A DNA stretch of 64,000 nucleotides from Paraburkholderia sp. BL10I2N1 (GTDB lineage Bacteria > Pseudomonadota > Gammaproteobacteria > Burkholderiales > Burkholderiaceae). Positions 18,260 through 26,787 of this stretch are shown in pieces. The notes under the pieces were generated by a model. It was not told the origin of the DNA, did no database searches, and saw nothing but the letters and a program-made list of their open reading frames with translations. Positions within the stretch are counted from its first letter, which is position 1. Every line of letters starts with the position of its first letter. The DNA is taken from NCBI RefSeq assembly GCF_004361815.1, contig NZ_SNWA01000002.1, positions 2,232,001-2,296,000 of the forward strand. The letters run 5' to 3'. The translations under genes and the position numbers were made by a program.

Positions 18260-19081
18260 ATGTTCTCCAGTTTCATGATCAACACGTGGGTCGTCGCGAC
18301 CATCGTTGCGGCCGTTGCCGGTTGTGTCGGCTTCTTTGTCGTCGTTCGGGGGGCTTCGTTCGCCGCACACACGTTGCCGCTTGGAACCTTTCCTGGCGCT
18401 GCAGCCGCAAGCCTTATCGGTGTCAACCCGCTGTTCGGTCTGATCGCCTTCTCCGTCATCGGCGTTATCGGGATCAGCCAGCTCAGCCGCAGGGGGCGGC
18501 CCGAAGTTGCCACGGCACTTTGTCTCGTCACGCTGCTCGGGTTGGGGGCACTGTTCCTGAGCATGACAAGCGAGTACTCACAGGAGGTTTATGCGCTGCT
18601 CTTTGGAGAAGTGCTGGGCGTCAGCAACAGTGATCTTGCCCCGATCGCGATCATGAGCGTTGTGTCGGTCGCGCTTATCGCACTTGTGTTTCGTCCGCTT
18701 CTGCTGACCGCCGTGTCACCTGAACTCGGGGGGGCCAGGGGCGTATCGAGCAAACGGATTGAGTTGTGGTTTCTGGCGATACTTGCGCTTTCAACATCGG
18801 TGGCGTTGCCCGTGGTGGGGGCGTTGCTGGTGTTCAGTCTGATGGTGGGTCCCGCGTCTGCCGCGCGCTCCCTGAGCGACCGCCCGGTTGTTGCCATGTT
18901 CCTGTCGGTGGGCATTTCGCTGGTCACGGTATGGGCCGCGATTGTTCTCTCGTACGAGTCGAACTGGCCCGTGGGATTTTTCGTCGGCGCGTTCGGTGCG
19001 ATTTCCTATGCGCTGGGGCGACTCGTCGCCGGGGCAGGCGGCCCGCGTGGTCTGCCAAAAGTTGCTGAAGCCAGGCATTAG
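18260..19081 (+). CDS. znuB: Zinc ABC transporter permease (second of two)
   Basis: This is a second 273-residue ABC-3 permease, clearly homologous to the first but not a recent copy (VVVRGASFAAHTLPLGTFPG, VVGALLVFSLMVGPASAARSL). Two distinct permeases suggest a heterodimeric channel, in contrast to the ZnuB homodimer of enterobacteria. It is the last gene of the operon. No strong terminator is obvious in the following 270 bases. Confidence 0.87.
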   Translation: MFSSFMINTWVVATIVAAVAGCVGFFVVVRGASFAAHTLPLGTFPGAAAASLIGVNPLFGLIAFSVIGVIGISQLSRRGRPEVATALCLVTLLGLGALFLSMTSEYSQEVYALLFGEVLGVSNSDLAPIAIMSVVSVALIALVFRPLLLTAVSPELGGARGVSSKRIELWFLAILALSTSVALPVVGALLVFSLMVGPASAARSLSDRPVVAMFLSVGISLVTVWAAIVLSYESNWPVGFFVGAFGAISYALGRLVAGAGGPRGLPKVAEARH

Positions 19082-19358
19082 CAACCAGACCCGCTGCAAC
19101 GGGGTATAGCAGGTGGCCTTGGATAAGACCCAATCATCGTTCGGACCGTGTACGTTTCACATGGTCGCGGCGAAGTATCGGACCACCCGCCGTATGGCCC
19201 CAGTTGGCCAGAGGCTGGACTGCACCATGATGCACACGAGGCTGCGGGATGAGCGGGCACTGCCCTCCCGGTATTCAGTCGCGCGAGGCTGAGGCTGGTC
19301 CCAACGTGTCTGCGTTGGTTTGTGGGCGCCCGTCAGGGCATCCAGGTTTCGATTTCGC

Positions 19359-19715
19359 TCAGGGTGACGTCACCTGCTCGACCGGTCCGTGGTCGTCGCA
19401 GTGGTCACCGTGCGGATGATGCAGGTGACCGCCGACAAGATAATCAACGTGATCGCCATGCGGCACCGCTTCGTGGCCGCACCCGGGTCCGTGGACGTGA
19501 CCCGACTCGTGGCCGCCGCAGTCAGGCGTACATTGATCCGGATTGGTCGCGCTCACTTCGAGCTGATGTTCGTCCACATGATCACCGTGCGGGTGATGCA
19601 GGTGACCGTCGTGCAGATAGTCGACGTGATCCTTATGCCTGATCGCCGTGTGGCCCCATTTCGGACCGTGCTGATGATCGTGATGGGTATGATGTGGTTC
19701 GTGACAGGTGCTCAT
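19359..19715 (-). CDS. His-rich repeat protein, putative zinc-binding/buffer protein (copy 2)
   Basis: This 118-residue near-copy of the protein at 7.1 kb is in opposite orientation. It has the same duplicated DHVDYL / GHLHHPHGDH phrases and the Cys/His centre (CTPDCGGH and GPGCGHE). Notable changes are CGH to WGH near residue 21 and a VTSP tail. It is preceded by AGGAGAG. It converges on the znuB permease. Retention of both frames in otherwise decayed flanks suggests selection (inference). Confidence 0.8.
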   Translation of the reverse strand: MSTCHEPHHTHHDHQHGPKWGHTAIRHKDHVDYLHDGHLHHPHGDHVDEHQLEVSATNPDQCTPDCGGHESGHVHGPGCGHEAVPHGDHVDYLVGGHLHHPHGDHCDDHGPVEQVTSP

Positions 19716-20365
19716 GGTGACTCTCCTGAAGGTGTGTCAAGGGTCTTCTTTTCCGGGCCCGGCCCTATCGCTGAACATGCTTTCGAGCAGCGTGCGCAAA
19801 TACCCGGTGAAGACACGCGTCTCGTCGTCGGCTCACCAACCATGCTATATGCAATATCTTCAGATATGGGAAAATGCGTCCGGGTTTCGCATCGTCCGCC
19901 TCAACCAGTTCCGTCGGGCAACGTTTGCCCTACGAGAGCAGGATGATCAGCCGCAGGCGCGTCACGGCTCGCATCAAACATTGCACCTGCTATCCAGGTG
20001 GCGGACGGATACCGCTATTAACGCAAGCGCCCAAGACTCGTTCACACGGTTTCACTCCATCATCTCTCAATCCATAGATTGTCGGTGCCCGGGGGCGAAC
20101 TGGTCAGCTACGCTATGTGCAATGGAATCTAGCGTTTAGCTAAAATCGATTTCAAGCGGGACCCGACAAGAAGCGTGCGTCGTTGAGCCAGCGCCGGTTC
20201 GCCGAATCGGAGATGCATCGCGTACCAGCGGTGTGATACGGCTGGACTCGCGCTGGGCGAGGTTCCACCAGCGCGCGTTGCGGGAGCGCCCCTCGCCAGC
20301 GCCGCGCGCGTTCACTCCGGAGCGTCAGGCTATGCCGTGCTGCCATTGATTGGCTCAGGCGGCGA

Positions 20366-20847
20366 TTATTCTGTCAGAAACCGCCTGACGGCGATGGAGA
20401 CGATATCCGGAAACTCTTCGTGAATCGCGAGCTTGCCCTTTACGACCCGCTCGACCTGAACGTTCGGCAATTGTGCTAACGCCTCCATTTCGGCACGCTA
20501 TCTCGGCGGTGTCTGATCGCCGTAAATCAGGAGGAGCGGAATATTGGCTCGGCGGGCAAGATCAAGGAACGCTGAGCGGTTGTCGACCCTGTCAAGTGCA
20601 CCGGTCACAAAGCGTACCGAGCTGTGCCGCGCTCCGGGTGCGCGGGTAACTGCGAGTTTGGCCGCGAGACGATCGCTGCCAAGCCAGTCAGGATTACTGT
20701 AAACGTGCTCTCTCGCCATCATGGTGACGACATGGCGGCTGACGTTGAGCCGGTAGAGGAGCGGGCCAGCGACCGGGTGATCAATGGCAGCGCGCAGGCG
20801 GGAGAACCAGGCTCGCCTGCCACCCATCATCGTCGGTAGCGGGCCCG
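20366..20847 (-). pseudogene. Alpha/beta hydrolase C-terminal fragment (copy 2)
   Basis: The minus strand encodes MMGGRRAWFSRLRAAIDHP, RHVVTMMAREHVYSNPDW and LLLIYGDQTPPR. It then meets an in-frame TAG (20498-20500) where copy 1 has a Ser codon, and continues readably (AEMEAL, then KLAIHEEFP) to a TAA at 20366. The N-terminal half is absent. Unlike copy 1, the central frame is undisturbed. The two copies thus carry different lesions and neither gene is intact. Confidence 0.75.
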
Positions 20848-21066
20848 GCCATGCTGCGCTACAAGGGGGTGCTTGATATCCATGGCGTTGACCGTCGCAC
20901 CGTCTTCCAGGGCGTGCACATGATCTTCGGTGCGAACATCGACAAGCCGTGGGGTGGGGTTGACGAGAGTGAAACGAAGATCGTCTTCATCGGCAAGCAG
21001 TTGCCAGCCGATCTTTTCAGGTTGGGGCTCGACAATTGCATGATTCGCGAAGACCTGCGGCAGTGA
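20848..21066 (+). pseudogene. C-terminal fragment of a third COG0523 GTPase
   Basis: This is a 71-residue frame (MLRYKGVLDIHGVDRRTVFQ and onward to KQLPADLFRLGLDNC). It matches the last quarter of the 340-residue COG0523 protein at 14.3-15.3 kb at most positions. It lacks the whole GTPase domain, and its ATG corresponds to an internal Met. It abuts the hydrolase fragment head to head, marking a recombination or deletion point. Confidence 0.8.
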
Positions 21067-21534
21067 CCTGCGCGGTCATCTCCTGATTGACGTTCGGAGT
21101 TGTACGGCATGGCTATACCACCGCTTTCGCGGTGCAGCCCAGAGTGGGAAGCAGAATACGTCGTGTCGACGGACCTCGGAACTACGTTGTCCAAGCGGCA
21201 GTCCCGAAGACTTCGGCAATTATTAATTGTTAGCAGTGCGAAACTGCCGTTAGCGGCGCACTGTCGAATGTCCTTTCCTGGCGTGCGCCGTGCAAAGGCG
21301 GCGCTTTTCCCAGCGGGTGCAAGCCCCGCCCGGCAACCGCTCCAGCCGGAAGCAACCGGAGCAATCGTGGAGGTAACGAAGCGGTTGAAGCCTTCGGTGA
21401 AGCGTGTCACGAAATACGGTGACAGCGCGAGTGTGCAGGCCGTAACGCGAGTGAACGCCGAGCAAGCCTCGAAAAAGGACGATGCGCAGGCCGACCTGAC
21501 TGCCATATCGGGGAAGGCTTCTATGAGCAGCAAG

Positions 21535-23248
21535 TTGTCAAGGCGTTTCACGCGAACTGACTGCGAATCACACATGGATGCACATCGGGCGGGCTCGTAA
21601 AGAAGCGCCGTAGCGGTGTCAAGGGCAGGTGAAGCCTGAGCGCAGCGACCCTTGACACTGCGAAGGCGCAATAGGCTGGCCCGGGCGGGCGAGCGCAGGT
21701 GATTGCGTTCGCCAGCCTGCAGGGCGAATTTCGGCCTTCCATTGCTGCGATCGATTCGATGTCCCGTCTGGTCTGAAGCCAAATCGCCGCGCGCGTGGGA
21801 CCTGACGTCCCACCGACTTCTATCCGCTGGCACTGGGGCCAGCCTCATCCGGTATGCGCGTTGTGCCGACCTCGTGAGCGGGAACATGCCCCATCTGAAA
21901 AATCGGTTGCGTGAGCAACCCGCCTTCCCCACGGGCATGTTCGCTTCAGACCATATGCACCTCCCATGACTCGTCGGATTTTCCTGGCTCTGCGCGATGG
22001 CTGACGCGGCGCTCAGGCGGACTTGAACTGTGCGCCCGCAGGGATGACACCGTCCCTCAGGTAGCGCCACAGGGCAATTGCGAGGCGCCGTGCCACCGCC
22101 ACGATTGCGATGCGCCGCGCGCGGCGGTTCGGTCCCGTGCCCTGCGTGCGCTGGTTGAACCACTGTGTCAGTGCACTGCCGGGCTGGTGGCGCAGCCAGC
22201 ACCACGCCATCTCGACCAGCAGGGCACGCACGCGCCGGTTGCCCTGCCGGCTGATGCCCTGGTCTGTCTGGCTCTCGCCGCTGTCCCAGGGCTGCGGCAC
22301 CAGCCCGACGCACGCGCCCACCTGGCGTGGGTTGCTGAACTCCCGCCAGAACAGTTCGAGCGCGAGGCGCGACGCGCCCACTTCGCCAATGCCCTTCAGG
22401 CGCGCCAGGGCATCGCTGCGCTGGCGCGCGGGCGCCGGCACGCTTGTCTGTCGCGTCTTCTCCAGCGTGGCGAGTTGCTGCTGCGCCAACGCCAGCCGTT
22501 CGCACTCGCGCAGCAGGCGCTCACGCAGCTCGGGCGGCAGCGGCGTGCCGTCATGACAGCGCACCTCGTCACGGGCGAGCCGGCCGGCGAAGGCCCTGTG
22601 GTGGACCTCATCCCAGCAGCCGAGCGTGGCCAGCAGTTTGCGCATCCGGTCGAAGTGCTGGTTCACTTCCTTGTGCAGTTGCCCGCGATCGCGCATCAGC
22701 TGGCGCGACGCTTCATCCTGGGCGGAGGGCACGTGCACCACATGCATGCGGTCGCGCTCGCCGCGCAGCCACGCACGCAGGTTGATCACCAGCTTGATGG
22801 CATCGAGCCGGTCGGTCTTCGCGCGTCGCCTGTGGCGCTCGACCGGAATGCTGGCCGGATCGACGACGTAACATTCAATGCCACGCGCCTGCAGCGCGCG
22901 ACAGATCCAGAACGCGTCCTGGCCGGCCTCGTAGCTCACGACGATGCGCACGCCGGCCGGCAGCGACCACTTCAGCTTCTGTTGTTCAATGACGTCAAGG
23001 ACGGCCTGCAGGCGGTCGGCGGCCAGCGGCTGCGCGACCGTGTGGACGGCGGGCTTCTCGCGCCGGCCATCGTGCAGCGCGACCTTCCACTTGCTGGCGG
23101 CCAGCTCGAGCGAGACCGCGAGCACGAGTTCCTCATTACTACCCGTCGTGAACGTCTGATCGGTGCGCATGATGCCTCTCCTCGTAGCAAGGTTCGACCA
23201 ACTGATTTTATGACTCGGTTCGGTTTACCCGCAGATGTCCCGATACAT
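21535..23248 (-). mobile_element. IS110/IS1111-type element inserted in intron 1
   Basis: Boundaries are approximate. They are inferred by comparing the flanks with the uninterrupted 5' region of intron 2: the left flank GAAGGCTTCTATGAGCAGC and the right flank GGATCTGATACGGCT join into an intron-like sequence. The element carries one transposase gene on the minus strand. It has a long non-coding tail on the 3' side of that gene (about 21535-22012), the position of the bridge RNA in the IS1111 subgroup. Confidence 0.6.
22013..23170 (-). CDS. IS110-family transposase
   Basis: This intact 385-residue transposase has an N-terminal DEDD RuvC-like domain (LAASKWKVALHDG, VVSYEAGQDAFWICRAL, RRRAKTDRLDA). 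Its C-terminal Tnp_IS110 domain contains LKGIGEVGASRLALELFW, GLVPQPWDSGE and GISRQGNRRVRALLVEM. It is a different subgroup from the transposases at 0.6 kb and 37.5 kb. It is oriented against the host intron. Confidence 0.92.
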   Translation of the reverse strand: MRTDQTFTTGSNEELVLAVSLELAASKWKVALHDGRREKPAVHTVAQPLAADRLQAVLDVIEQQKLKWSLPAGVRIVVSYEAGQDAFWICRALQARGIECYVVDPASIPVERHRRRAKTDRLDAIKLVINLRAWLRGERDRMHVVHVPSAQDEASRQLMRDRGQLHKEVNQHFDRMRKLLATLGCWDEVHHRAFAGRLARDEVRCHDGTPLPPELRERLLRECERLALAQQQLATLEKTRQTSVPAPARQRSDALARLKGIGEVGASRLALELFWREFSNPRQVGACVGLVPQPWDSGESQTDQGISRQGNRRVRALLVEMAWCWLRHQPGSALTQWFNQRTQGTGPNRRARRIAIVAVARRLAIALWRYLRDGVIPAGAQFKSA

Positions 23249-23453
23249 AGGATCTGATACGGCTGGGTGAACGAGCAGGCAGGACGCCCAGTCGCTGCGC
23301 CGGGGTAGTGGCGACAGCATGCACACAAGGGAAGCGCACGCAACACGGGAAGCCCCCTGGCGTGGTCAGGGATGACCAACCGGACGCCCGCGAGGGACAG
23401 GCCGGGCGCCTTGGGGTGACGGAGAGGCCCGTATTACCGTTGAAGCTGGTGTA

Positions 23454-23851
23454 ATGCTGGTGGAGGGAAGGGGCCTCAGTTCAAGACAGACGCAATACGT
23501 AGTGAGGACGTGGAGATTGGGCAACCTATCAACTCCGATTCGTGTTCAGAAGCTGCAGATGGCGTTACACGCGAAAGCGAAGGCAGAAGCCGGGTATCGC
23601 TTCTACGCGCTGTACGACAAGATCTATCGCGAGGATGTGCTGGCGCATGCGTACGCCAAGTGCCGCTCGAACAAGGGCGCGCCGGGTGTCGATCGGCAAG
23701 ACTTCGCGGAGGTCGAAGCGTATGGGGTGCAGAAATGGCTCGGCGAACTGGCGCTTGCGCTCAGGCAGGAGAATTACCGGCCGGACCCTATCAGAAGAGT
23801 GTTTATCCCGAAGGCCAATGGCAAGTTGAGGCCACTGGGCATCTCGACGGT
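23454..23851 (+). pseudogene. Group II intron 1 reverse transcriptase/maturase, 5' part
   Basis: This is the N-terminal third of an intron-encoded RT. It contains LHAKAKAEAGYRFYALYDKI, SNKGAPGVD and VFIPKANGKLRPLGIST, the RT0-RT2 region. The frame is cut after GIST by the left end of the serine-recombinase element, and the gene resumes at 26788. The two exonic parts would join seamlessly as GIST-LRDRV. Confidence 0.85.
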
Positions 23852-23869
23852 GACTTCATAATGCACCTC

Positions 23870-25942
23870 TCACAGTTGAGTGTTGGAATGTTGCCGCTGT
23901 AGATGCCCTGAAGTACGCACCCAATCGTCTAGTTGCCGTTCCTTGGCGGCATCCAGCGTGATCCACCACGGGCCCCGCCCATCGAGCTTGCGGGCCTGGA
24001 CTACCTGGCGCTCGATCCAGTAATAGACGACGTGTGGACTGACATGCAGCCGATGAGCGAGCTGCTGTACCGTGAGCTCGTCCGGCCGCTTGAAGCAGGT
24101 TACTTCAATTCGATACCGGTAGCGGATCCATTTGACCATCTCAAGCGTGAACGATTTGCCGGTGGAACTGCACAAGCCGTCCTGATTGAGGTGCGCCACG
24201 ATTTGCCGGTCAGGCAGATGCTGCGATAGTTCGCGTACCTGTTCGACGAACGCGGCGGGGTAACGCATCGCGTCGGCAGCCGGCTTGGGCAAGTCCACGG
24301 TGATATCAGTACACGCGCTGCCCTGCCAGCGGATATGCAGCACCGCTTGTCTCGTGGCGGACCGTCTCTCGACCGTGATGTCCCGGATGAGCAGTCGCAA
24401 CATGCGCTTGCGATCCTTCGCTGATGTGGTCGGCGCCCGCCAGAGGCGCGGCAGATTGCGCGCCAGTGCGAGGACCTGGGCTTTCTGTTCGGACGTCGCG
24501 ACGAGTGCCTTCTGGCTCTGGAACTGGGCGGCTTCCGTCCTGATCGCCTCAAGGTGAAGCATCGCGTCATTCCAGCGCCGCTCGAGGGTACCTGCGACCA
24601 GACGGTTGGCCGGGTCGCATTCCTGGTAGCGACGTTCAGCGAGTGCGACCTCATACTCGGCGCGTTCGATGCGCATGTGCCACTGGCGCATGATGGCATG
24701 ATCGCGTTGCTCGAGTTCGCTCAGGGCGGTCACGGCGAGCTCGAGTTCGGCTGGTTGCAGGGCGGTGAATATAGCCTCGCCAATTGCGTTGTCAAGTAGT
24801 TCGCTGCGCATGCTCATGCAATCTGTGGTCGCCAGCCCCTCGCGGCGACGGGCACTGCATAAGTACAATGGGTAAAGGCCGCCGTTACCCTGGTAGCGAA
24901 CGGTCAACGCCCGACCACAGCCGCCGCATATCAGCAGCCCCTGAAGCAGCGCCAATCCTTCACGCGCCGCACCACTGAGCACGGTACCTTCGCCGTTGGT
25001 CCTGTTTTGCGCCAGGTGTTCCTGGTTGCGCTCAAATTCCTCCGGGGTGATATATCCATCATGATGGTCTGGCAGATGAACGCGCCACTCTGTCTTCGGA
25101 ACCGGCTGTACGTGCTTATGGACCTCTCCCTGTGGTGTGATGCGCTGACGATACTGGTATCGTCCAAAAACATAGATGCCGGCATAGGAAGGATTCCGTA
25201 TCAAGCCGAGAACGCGTCCGTGACTCAGGCGCCCCCAGATGAGTCGACCTGCCCAGGCACCTCCATAGGCACGCTTGGGAAAGCGCAGGCCCTCTTCGGC
25301 AAAGCGCTTGACAACCGCGTACGCGCTGCCGGTCTCCTGAAACAGACGGAATGCGAGCTGCACGGCACCGCGTACCTCGTCATCGGGATCCAGGACGATG
25401 TGGCCGTCATCGCCGTAGCACAAGCCGACGGGCAGTGGAAAGCGCAACTCACCCTTCTTCGCCTTGTTGAGTTTGCCGCCCTGGAGGCGGCCGCGCAAGA
25501 AGTGCAGTTCGGCCTGTGCCATCGTACCTTTGAGACCAAGTATCAGGCCGTCGTTGAAGTCGCCCGCGTCGTAGCAGCCATCGGCGTCGATCACGAGCGT
25601 ATGGGTGAGCGCGCACAGCTCGAGCAGGCGATGCCAGTCCAGATTCGAGCGTGCCAGGCGAGAAACCTCCAGTGCGAATACAGCACCCACGTTCCCCATC
25701 GAGACGTCCGCTACAAGGGTCTTGAAGTCTTCGCGGCCCGTCATCTGCGCCCCCGACTGGCCGAGATCGCGGTCCAGGACCCGGATCGCCGTCTCCGGCC
25801 AACCCAGTGCCAGCGCTTTGTCGCGCAACGCGTATTGACGCTCGGTGCTCTCCTGATGGTGCCGTACCTGGGCCAGCGTACTTTGGCGGATATAGATGTA
25901 CGCCGGTTTGCTCTGATGTTGGGGGGTGATCTTGGTGTTCAT
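23870..25942 (-). CDS. Large serine recombinase (resolvase/invertase type)
   Basis: This 690-residue protein has an N-terminal resolvase catalytic domain with the nucleophile in YIRQST (S21), then QYALRDKALALGW and LEVSRLARSNLDWHRLL. A Recombinase domain follows (GSAYAVVKRFAEEGLRFP and RNPSYAGIYVFGRYQY). Next come a zinc beta-ribbon (CGGCGRAL with a later YLCSARR), a coiled-coil region, and a C-terminal extension with a HTH-like segment (LTVQQLAHRLHVSPHVVYYW). It would cut and rejoin DNA at the element ends. The gene ends only 22 bases inside the left terminus of its element. Confidence 0.92.
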   Translation of the reverse strand: MNTKITPQHQSKPAYIYIRQSTLAQVRHHQESTERQYALRDKALALGWPETAIRVLDRDLGQSGAQMTGREDFKTLVADVSMGNVGAVFALEVSRLARSNLDWHRLLELCALTHTLVIDADGCYDAGDFNDGLILGLKGTMAQAELHFLRGRLQGGKLNKAKKGELRFPLPVGLCYGDDGHIVLDPDDEVRGAVQLAFRLFQETGSAYAVVKRFAEEGLRFPKRAYGGAWAGRLIWGRLSHGRVLGLIRNPSYAGIYVFGRYQYRQRITPQGEVHKHVQPVPKTEWRVHLPDHHDGYITPEEFERNQEHLAQNRTNGEGTVLSGAAREGLALLQGLLICGGCGRALTVRYQGNGGLYPLYLCSARRREGLATTDCMSMRSELLDNAIGEAIFTALQPAELELAVTALSELEQRDHAIMRQWHMRIERAEYEVALAERRYQECDPANRLVAGTLERRWNDAMLHLEAIRTEAAQFQSQKALVATSEQKAQVLALARNLPRLWRAPTTSAKDRKRMLRLLIRDITVERRSATRQAVLHIRWQGSACTDITVDLPKPAADAMRYPAAFVEQVRELSQHLPDRQIVAHLNQDGLCSSTGKSFTLEMVKWIRYRYRIEVTCFKRPDELTVQQLAHRLHVSPHVVYYWIERQVVQARKLDGRGPWWITLDAAKERQLDDWVRTSGHLQRQHSNTQL

Positions 25943-26069
25943 CGAAGGCCTCCTCGGTCAGCCCCAGCGCGGGCTCGGCGGTGAGCCAGGCCTCGAGCAT
26001 GTTGGCGATGAGTACGCCGGCCGATTGCGGATCGATGAAGTTGGCGAGCGACAGCGACGACTGGCTCAC
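25943..26069 (-). CDS. Small ORF between DUF6788 and the recombinase
   Basis: The GTG at 26069 lies ten bases after the DUF6788 stop. It opens a frame reading SQSSLSLANFIDPQSAGVLI and then ANMLEAWLTAEPALGLTEEAF. The frame stays open far into the recombinase gene (to 25449), but from about 25940 onward it looks like an out-of-frame shadow. The true length of this protein is uncertain; only the part before the recombinase start is listed. No family was recognised. Confidence 0.4.
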
Positions 26070-26078
26070 CGGCGTCCC

Positions 26079-26411
26079 TCAGAGCGCCTCGCGGCGGCGC
26101 AATAGTTCGCGGTTGATCTCGCAGATCTCCTCGATGATCTCGCGGACGCGGTGATAGTTCGCCAGGTGCTCGGCGACGTCGGTGTAATCGGCTTGCGGCA
26201 CGTAGTCCATTTGCGGCCGGCGGCCGGGAAAGCTCACGGACAGGTAGTACTTGGGACCGTGACCGGGGCCGTCTGCACACTTGCAGCCCGGTTTGCCGCA
26301 GCGCTTGTAGCGCTCGATGAGCGAGCCGCGCAGAAGCGTCTCCAACGCCGGCATTTGCTTGAGCAATTGCGCGCGGCGTCTGCGTAAAGAGGATGACGGA
26401 ATATCTTCCAT
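26079..26411 (-). CDS. DUF6788 family protein
   Basis: This 110-residue protein is taken from the ATG at 26411 (MEDIPSSSLRRRRAQLL). The conserved core is RGSLIERYKRCGKPGCKC, followed by GPKYYLSVSFPGRRP and the C-terminal helix IIEEICEINRELLRRRE. A CGKPGCKC motif is the likely zinc site. DUF6788 proteins are commonly found beside recombinase or transposase genes, as here; the role is unknown and may be accessory DNA binding. Confidence 0.8.
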   Translation of the reverse strand: MEDIPSSSLRRRRAQLLKQMPALETLLRGSLIERYKRCGKPGCKCADGPGHGPKYYLSVSFPGRRPQMDYVPQADYTDVAEHLANYHRVREIIEEICEINRELLRRREAL

Positions 26412-26463
26412 TGGCGGACCACGTGTAAAACTGGTCTGATAGTAGGTCAAGAAATCGCATTGA

Positions 26464-26766
26464 TCAAGCTCCTTTGGTTGATGACTTCTTGGGCGACGAA
26501 GCGGCAAGCTGGTCGATCAACGCGATCAGCTCCAGCAACATGTGCAGATCGAAATAACACACGGGGCTGATGGTGTCGTCGTGGACGGACGGTGTACCCC
26601 AGTCGGTCCATTCGCGCGCAATGCTAAAGCTGCCGCGATCTGTATCGCGCAGAATCAGTGTCTCGATGCCTGCGACGCGGCGGGCCTTCAGCACGGGAAA
26701 GCGTTGGCCCCTGAGGGGATGAAACGGATGACGGATCTCAGCCCATCCCAAATGCTCGTTGAGCAC
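26464..26766 (-). CDS. DUF5372 family protein
   Basis: This protein of about 100 residues is read from GTG 26766. It has the family's opening [15 protein letters not shown], then a central beta-strand region ([22 protein letters not shown], shortened in meaning) and a helical end ([15 protein letters not shown]). It is the promoter-proximal gene of the serine-recombinase element, with its start only 21 bases from the element terminus. The function is unknown. An upstream start inside the host intron is possible but would not belong to the element. Confidence 0.7.
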   Translation of the reverse strand: MLNEHLGWAEIRHPFHPLRGQRFPVLKARRVAGIETLILRDTDRGSFSIAREWTDWGTPSVHDDTISPVCYFDLHMLLELIALIDQLAASSPKKSSTKGA

Positions 26767-26787
26767 TTGTGCAGTTCGCGTTGACCG

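Larger units (their letters stand above)
19359..20847 (-). repeat. Right arm of the inverted duplication flanking the zinc island
   Basis: This is the inverted counterpart of 6251-7437, containing the His-rich gene and the hydrolase C-terminal half. Similarity stops at about 20847, where a COG0523 gene fragment begins. Confidence 0.7.
23848..26787 (-). mobile_element. Serine-recombinase element with DUF6788 and DUF5372 genes
   Basis: This 2.94 kb element is inserted in the intron 1 maturase gene. It is flanked by TCTCGA(C) on both sides (23842-23848 and 26788-26794). Its ends form an imperfect inverted repeat: CGGTGACTTCATAATGCAC at the left against CGGTCAACGCGAACTGCAC read inward from the right (12 of 19 match). 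All genes are on the minus strand, in the order DUF5372, DUF6788, a small ORF, recombinase. No DDE or DEDD transposase is present, so the recombinase is the only candidate for mobility. Confidence 0.75.

Noticed and set aside
20859..22505. 548-codon minus-strand open frame
   Set aside because: It crosses a COG0523 remnant, group II intron sequence and the IS110 transposase in a wrong frame. The composition is Arg/Ala/Cys-rich and not protein-like.
21911..23257. 448-codon plus-strand frame opposite the IS110 transposase
   Set aside because: It is antisense to a clear transposase with complete DEDD and C-terminal domains.
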